From Gemmatimonadota bacterium (GTDB lineage Bacteria; Gemmatimonadota; Gemmatimonadetes; Gemmatimonadales; GWC2-71-9), in NCBI GenBank assembly GCA_003221985.1, contig QHUQ01000119.1, positions 1 to 6,884 on the forward strand: a DNA stretch of 6,884 nt, given 5' to 3'. How positions within the stretch are numbered: the stretch's first letter is position 1; each line of letters begins with the position of its first letter. The notes beneath the pieces are model-generated. The model did no database searches. It was given only the letters and a program-made list of their open reading frames with translations, and was not told the DNA's origin. Below, in pieces: positions 4,644 to 6,884 of this stretch. The position numbers and the translations under genes are program-made.

Positions 4644-6884
4644 GTTCGTTCTCCTGACTGGTGCGGCTTCTGCCGCGCTGTGGCGCACGCGCCCGCTGTA
4701 TGCGCGGAGCATTCCGGGCAGCCTGCGCTTCGACCTCGACGACCAGCGCCGCCTGGCGCTGTGGTACAACGCTCCCGACCGGTCCATTCCCCTGCTGCGC
4801 AATGCAGCATTGGGTGTTTGGATCGGCGACACCCTCGCAACCCTTGCCGACCTGGAAGACGTCAGCGTGGGAAACCGCCGGCCACCCGGAGGCGAATCGC
4901 TGGTGATCCGGGGCCGGACGCCGCCACCCGCTGGAGCCGCGTCGGGCAGCGTGTGGATCGAGGCCGAGTTCCTAGCATCGGACTCCGAAGCACGCGGCGC
5001 GGTCACCGTCACCGTCTATCCCGATCGCGTGCTCGCCACGATCCGCGGCATACGATTCTTCGCAACTTCTGAGCCACAGGTGCTTTCTGGTGATGGCGCT
5101 CTCGTGGCGCTCGTGAGTGGCTACCAATCGTGGAGCGCTTGCCACATAACTGCGCTGCCGGCGGACGCGACCAGCTATGGCGCTATCGGCCTTACTCGTG
5201 CAGGACACGGCTTGGCCGCGGTGTGGGATCCGGGCGGGGCGGGCGAAGGAAAAGTGATCTTTGGCCCGGATGGGAGCCTGGACGCCGTGAGTGAGTGGTC
5301 TCCCCCCCGTCCCGTACGGCCGGATGGCGACGCGGCGACACTGCGGCTGGCCTACGTGCCCGCCGGCGACGGCCTCGCCGCGCTGAGCGCCGCCGCCACC
5401 CCGTCGTCATCCGTAGATCGCGAGCGCGTGGCCGCACTCTCCGTGCCTACCGGCTGGTGCTCCTGGTACGAGCTCGGTGCCGCCGTGTCGGAAGCCGACA
5501 TGCTCGTCAACATCGACTTCTGCGCCGCGCACTTCGACCGCCGCTTCTTCCGCTACATCCAGCTCGATGACGGCTACCAGCGCGCCGCCGGCGACTGGAA
5601 CACGAACGCCAAGTTCCCCCACGGCCATCGCTGGCTCACCGACCGCATTCACGGGGCGGGATTCCAGGCCGGCTTGTGGATCGCGCCCTTCGCTGTGGCG
5701 GAGCGATCCGACGTCGCCCGGACGAATTCGGCGTGGCTGTTGAAGGGGCCCCCCCCGCCCCCGGAGGGGGCGCCCGTCGTCATGGACACGCGCGAGCCGT
5801 GGGGCGGACGGATTCTCGCCCTCGATGGCGCGCATCCAGACGTGCAGCAGTGGCTCTATGACCTGGCGCGGCGGGTCGTCCGTGAGTGGGGCTACGACTA
5901 TCTGAAGATCGACTTCCTCGAGTGGGCGACCGCCGGGGTGACCCACTACGGCGGGTTGACCCGTGCGGAAGCCTATCGCAGCGGCCTCGCCGCGCTGCGC
6001 GAAGGGCTCGGCACGGAAGCGTTCCTGCTCGGTTGTGGCGCGCCACTGCAGCAAGCGGCCGGGCTGGTGGATGGCATGCGCATCGGGGACGACGTGGATG
6101 CGAGCTGGAATGGCATCCAGTCGCCGGCGCGCGCGGCCGCGCTGCGCAGCTTCTATCACCGGTCGGTGTGGCTCAACGATCCTGATTGCCTCGTCGTTCG
6201 GCCCCCACTTACGCTTGAAGAGGCGCGTGTGTGGGCATCGGTTGTCGCGCTGTCGGGTGGCATGAGCATTTTCTCGGACAACCTCCCCAAGCTTCCTCCC
6301 GACCGCTTGCCGCTCTTACAGAAGACCATCCCCGTCGCGGCGCAGACGGCGTCGGCCCCCCGCCCCGTCGACACGCACGGCGCTGAGCCCGAAATCGCGC
6401 CGGCGCTGACGGTCGGCGACAGTGTGGTACGGCTGCGCGGCCCGTGGCGCTTCCGCACGGGCGACGATGCCCGCTACGCGTCCAGAGACTTCGATGACGA
6501 GACCTGGGAAACGATTCCGGTGCCGTCGACGTGGGAGCAGGCCGGCCATCCCGACTATGACGGGTCTGCCTGGTACCGGACGCGATTCATGTTGCCTGCG
6601 GCTTCCGACACTCGGCAGACGCCCTCGGCCAGGCTCGACATCGGGAAGGTCGACGATCTCGACGAGACATTCGTCAACGGCGTCCGGATCGGGGGCATGA
6701 GTGGGTGGCGCACCTATCGCCGCTACACCGTGCCTCCGACGGCACTGAACTGGGGGGGCGAGAACGTGGTCGCGGTCCATGTCACCGACACGGGCGGCGC
6801 GGGTGGACTGTGGAGCGTCACCCGTGACCGCCCGGCCTCGACCTGGATCGTGGAAGGATCCCCGCACTGGTGGACGCTGGCCCT
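4630..6884 (+). CDS. GH36-type alpha-galactosidase with Tat-like signal and C-terminal jelly-roll domain (partial, 3' end outside window)
   Basis: The frame is open for 751 codons to the window end. The family hydrolyses terminal alpha-galactosides (melibiose or raffinose type) with retention; other GH36 activities are possible. The N-terminus MDRRTFVLLTGAASAAL has RRxF and a hydrophobic core like a Tat signal, so folded export to the periplasm or surface is likely. An N-terminal beta domain (about 30-265) contains GYQSWS 164-169. The catalytic barrel follows: GWCSW 275-279, LDDGYQ with Asp313/Asp314 as substrate ligands, Trp350 in GLWIAPF, YLKIDF with nucleophile Asp428, Cys469 in LLGCGAP, and MRIGDD with acid/base Asp488. 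The 60-residue gap between the catalytic aspartates is right for GH36. SGGMSIFSDNLPKLP (542-556) marks the end of the barrel. From about 598 to 725 a galactose-binding-like jelly roll appears (LRGPWRF, DDETWETIPVPSTWEQ, WYRTRF, DIGKVDDLDETFVNG, ENVVAVHV), as in GH2 sugar-binding domains. A Pro5 loop (374-378) is coded by a C-rich tract. I see no clear ribosome binding site before the ATG. Class is near certain; exact substrate is not. Confidence 0.92.
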   Translation, partial: MDRRTFVLLTGAASAALWRTRPLYARSIPGSLRFDLDDQRRLALWYNAPDRSIPLLRNAALGVWIGDTLATLADLEDVSVGNRRPPGGESLVIRGRTPPPAGAASGSVWIEAEFLASDSEARGAVTVTVYPDRVLATIRGIRFFATSEPQVLSGDGALVALVSGYQSWSACHITALPADATSYGAIGLTRAGHGLAAVWDPGGAGEGKVIFGPDGSLDAVSEWSPPRPVRPDGDAATLRLAYVPAGDGLAALSAAATPSSSVDRERVAALSVPTGWCSWYELGAAVSEADMLVNIDFCAAHFDRRFFRYIQLDDGYQRAAGDWNTNAKFPHGHRWLTDRIHGAGFQAGLWIAPFAVAERSDVARTNSAWLLKGPPPPPEGAPVVMDTREPWGGRILALDGAHPDVQQWLYDLARRVVREWGYDYLKIDFLEWATAGVTHYGGLTRAEAYRSGLAALREGLGTEAFLLGCGAPLQQAAGLVDGMRIGDDVDASWNGIQSPARAAALRSFYHRSVWLNDPDCLVVRPPLTLEEARVWASVVALSGGMSIFSDNLPKLPPDRLPLLQKTIPVAAQTASAPRPVDTHGAEPEIAPALTVGDSVVRLRGPWRFRTGDDARYASRDFDDETWETIPVPSTWEQAGHPDYDGSAWYRTRFMLPAASDTRQTPSARLDIGKVDDLDETFVNGVRIGGMSGWRTYRRYTVPPTALNWGGENVVAVHVTDTGGAGGLWSVTRDRPASTWIVEGSPHWWTLA
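4651..4655 (-). promoter_or_regulatory. Ribosome binding site AGGAG for the GTG-started exported protein
   Basis: On the minus strand AGGAG is followed by AACGAAC and then GTG. The 7-nt spacing is good for a Shine-Dalgarno, and it decides the GTG at 4643 over the ATG at 4622, which has no such motif. The site lies inside the signal-peptide codons of the divergent glycosidase. Confidence 0.6.
5756..5772. repeat. GC-only hairpin (7-bp stem, GGA loop) next to a run of eight C inside the glycosidase gene
   Basis: The plus strand has CGCCCCC, loop GGA, then GGGGGCG, a perfect 7-bp G/C stem. It begins at the last base of an eight-C run (5749-5756), which follows GGGG. The stretch encodes Lys-Gly-Pro5-Glu-Gly in a barrel loop. 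It follows a coding run and lacks a T-tract, so it is not a terminator. It is a spot where replication slippage or sequencing error could shift the frame. Confidence 0.6.

Noticed and set aside
4644..5012. N-terminal extension of the exported protein to an ATG at 5012
   Set aside because: The added residues are Arg/Ser/Pro-rich and antisense to the glycosidase, and they would bury a good signal peptide. The GTG at 4643 has AGGAG at proper spacing.
1..6884. CRISPR array, tRNA, rRNA or insertion sequence
   Set aside because: No regularly spaced repeats, no cloverleaf or rRNA-like stretch, and no transposase or terminal inverted repeats were seen. The window is almost fully accounted for by coding genes.

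Overview
The window is a GC-rich bacterial chromosome segment (roughly two-thirds G+C by eye, third codon positions strongly G/C). It holds six genes: five on the minus strand and one on the plus strand. The organism is Gram-negative in style. The evidence is a cleavable signal peptide ending in Leu-Gly-Ala-Gln, a Tat-like signal on a glycosidase, and a CusS/CusR-type two-component pair. The short Ala-Gln signal-peptide ending and the two-component arrangement remind me of Gemmatimonadota or Acidobacteriota, but no marker gene proves this.

Layout from left to right. (a) 1-300, minus: the first 100 codons of an unrecognised protein with one hydrophobic segment, cut by the window edge. (b) 301-404: a short spacer with a near-palindrome around TAATTA. 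(c) 405-4643, minus: a tightly packed block transcribed right to left. It runs from a small exported beta-rich protein (4643-4068), through a soluble GAF-PAS histidine kinase (4055-2520) and an OmpR/CusR-type response regulator (2523-1849, overlapping the kinase by ATGA), to a membrane-bound CusS-like histidine kinase (1847-405). Gaps are 12, -4 and 1 bp, so this is very probably one operon. (d) 4630-6884, plus: a large GH36-type alpha-galactosidase with a Tat-like signal and a C-terminal galactose-binding-like jelly roll, truncated by the window end. Its stop codon lies outside the window, yet the frame is open for all 751 visible codons.

How they may work together. One DNA-binding response regulator is flanked by two kinases of different architecture, one sensing outside the inner membrane and one with cytoplasmic GAF and PAS sensors. 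This suggests two inputs converging on one output. The operon and the alpha-galactosidase diverge from start codons that overlap by 14 bp, so each gene's promoter must lie inside the other's coding sequence. That makes joint control of an exported galactoside hydrolase and the sensory operon possible, but nothing in the sequence identifies the signal. I see no mobile element, CRISPR array, tRNA or rRNA. The most unusual features are the overlapping divergent start region and the domain layout of the glycosidase.
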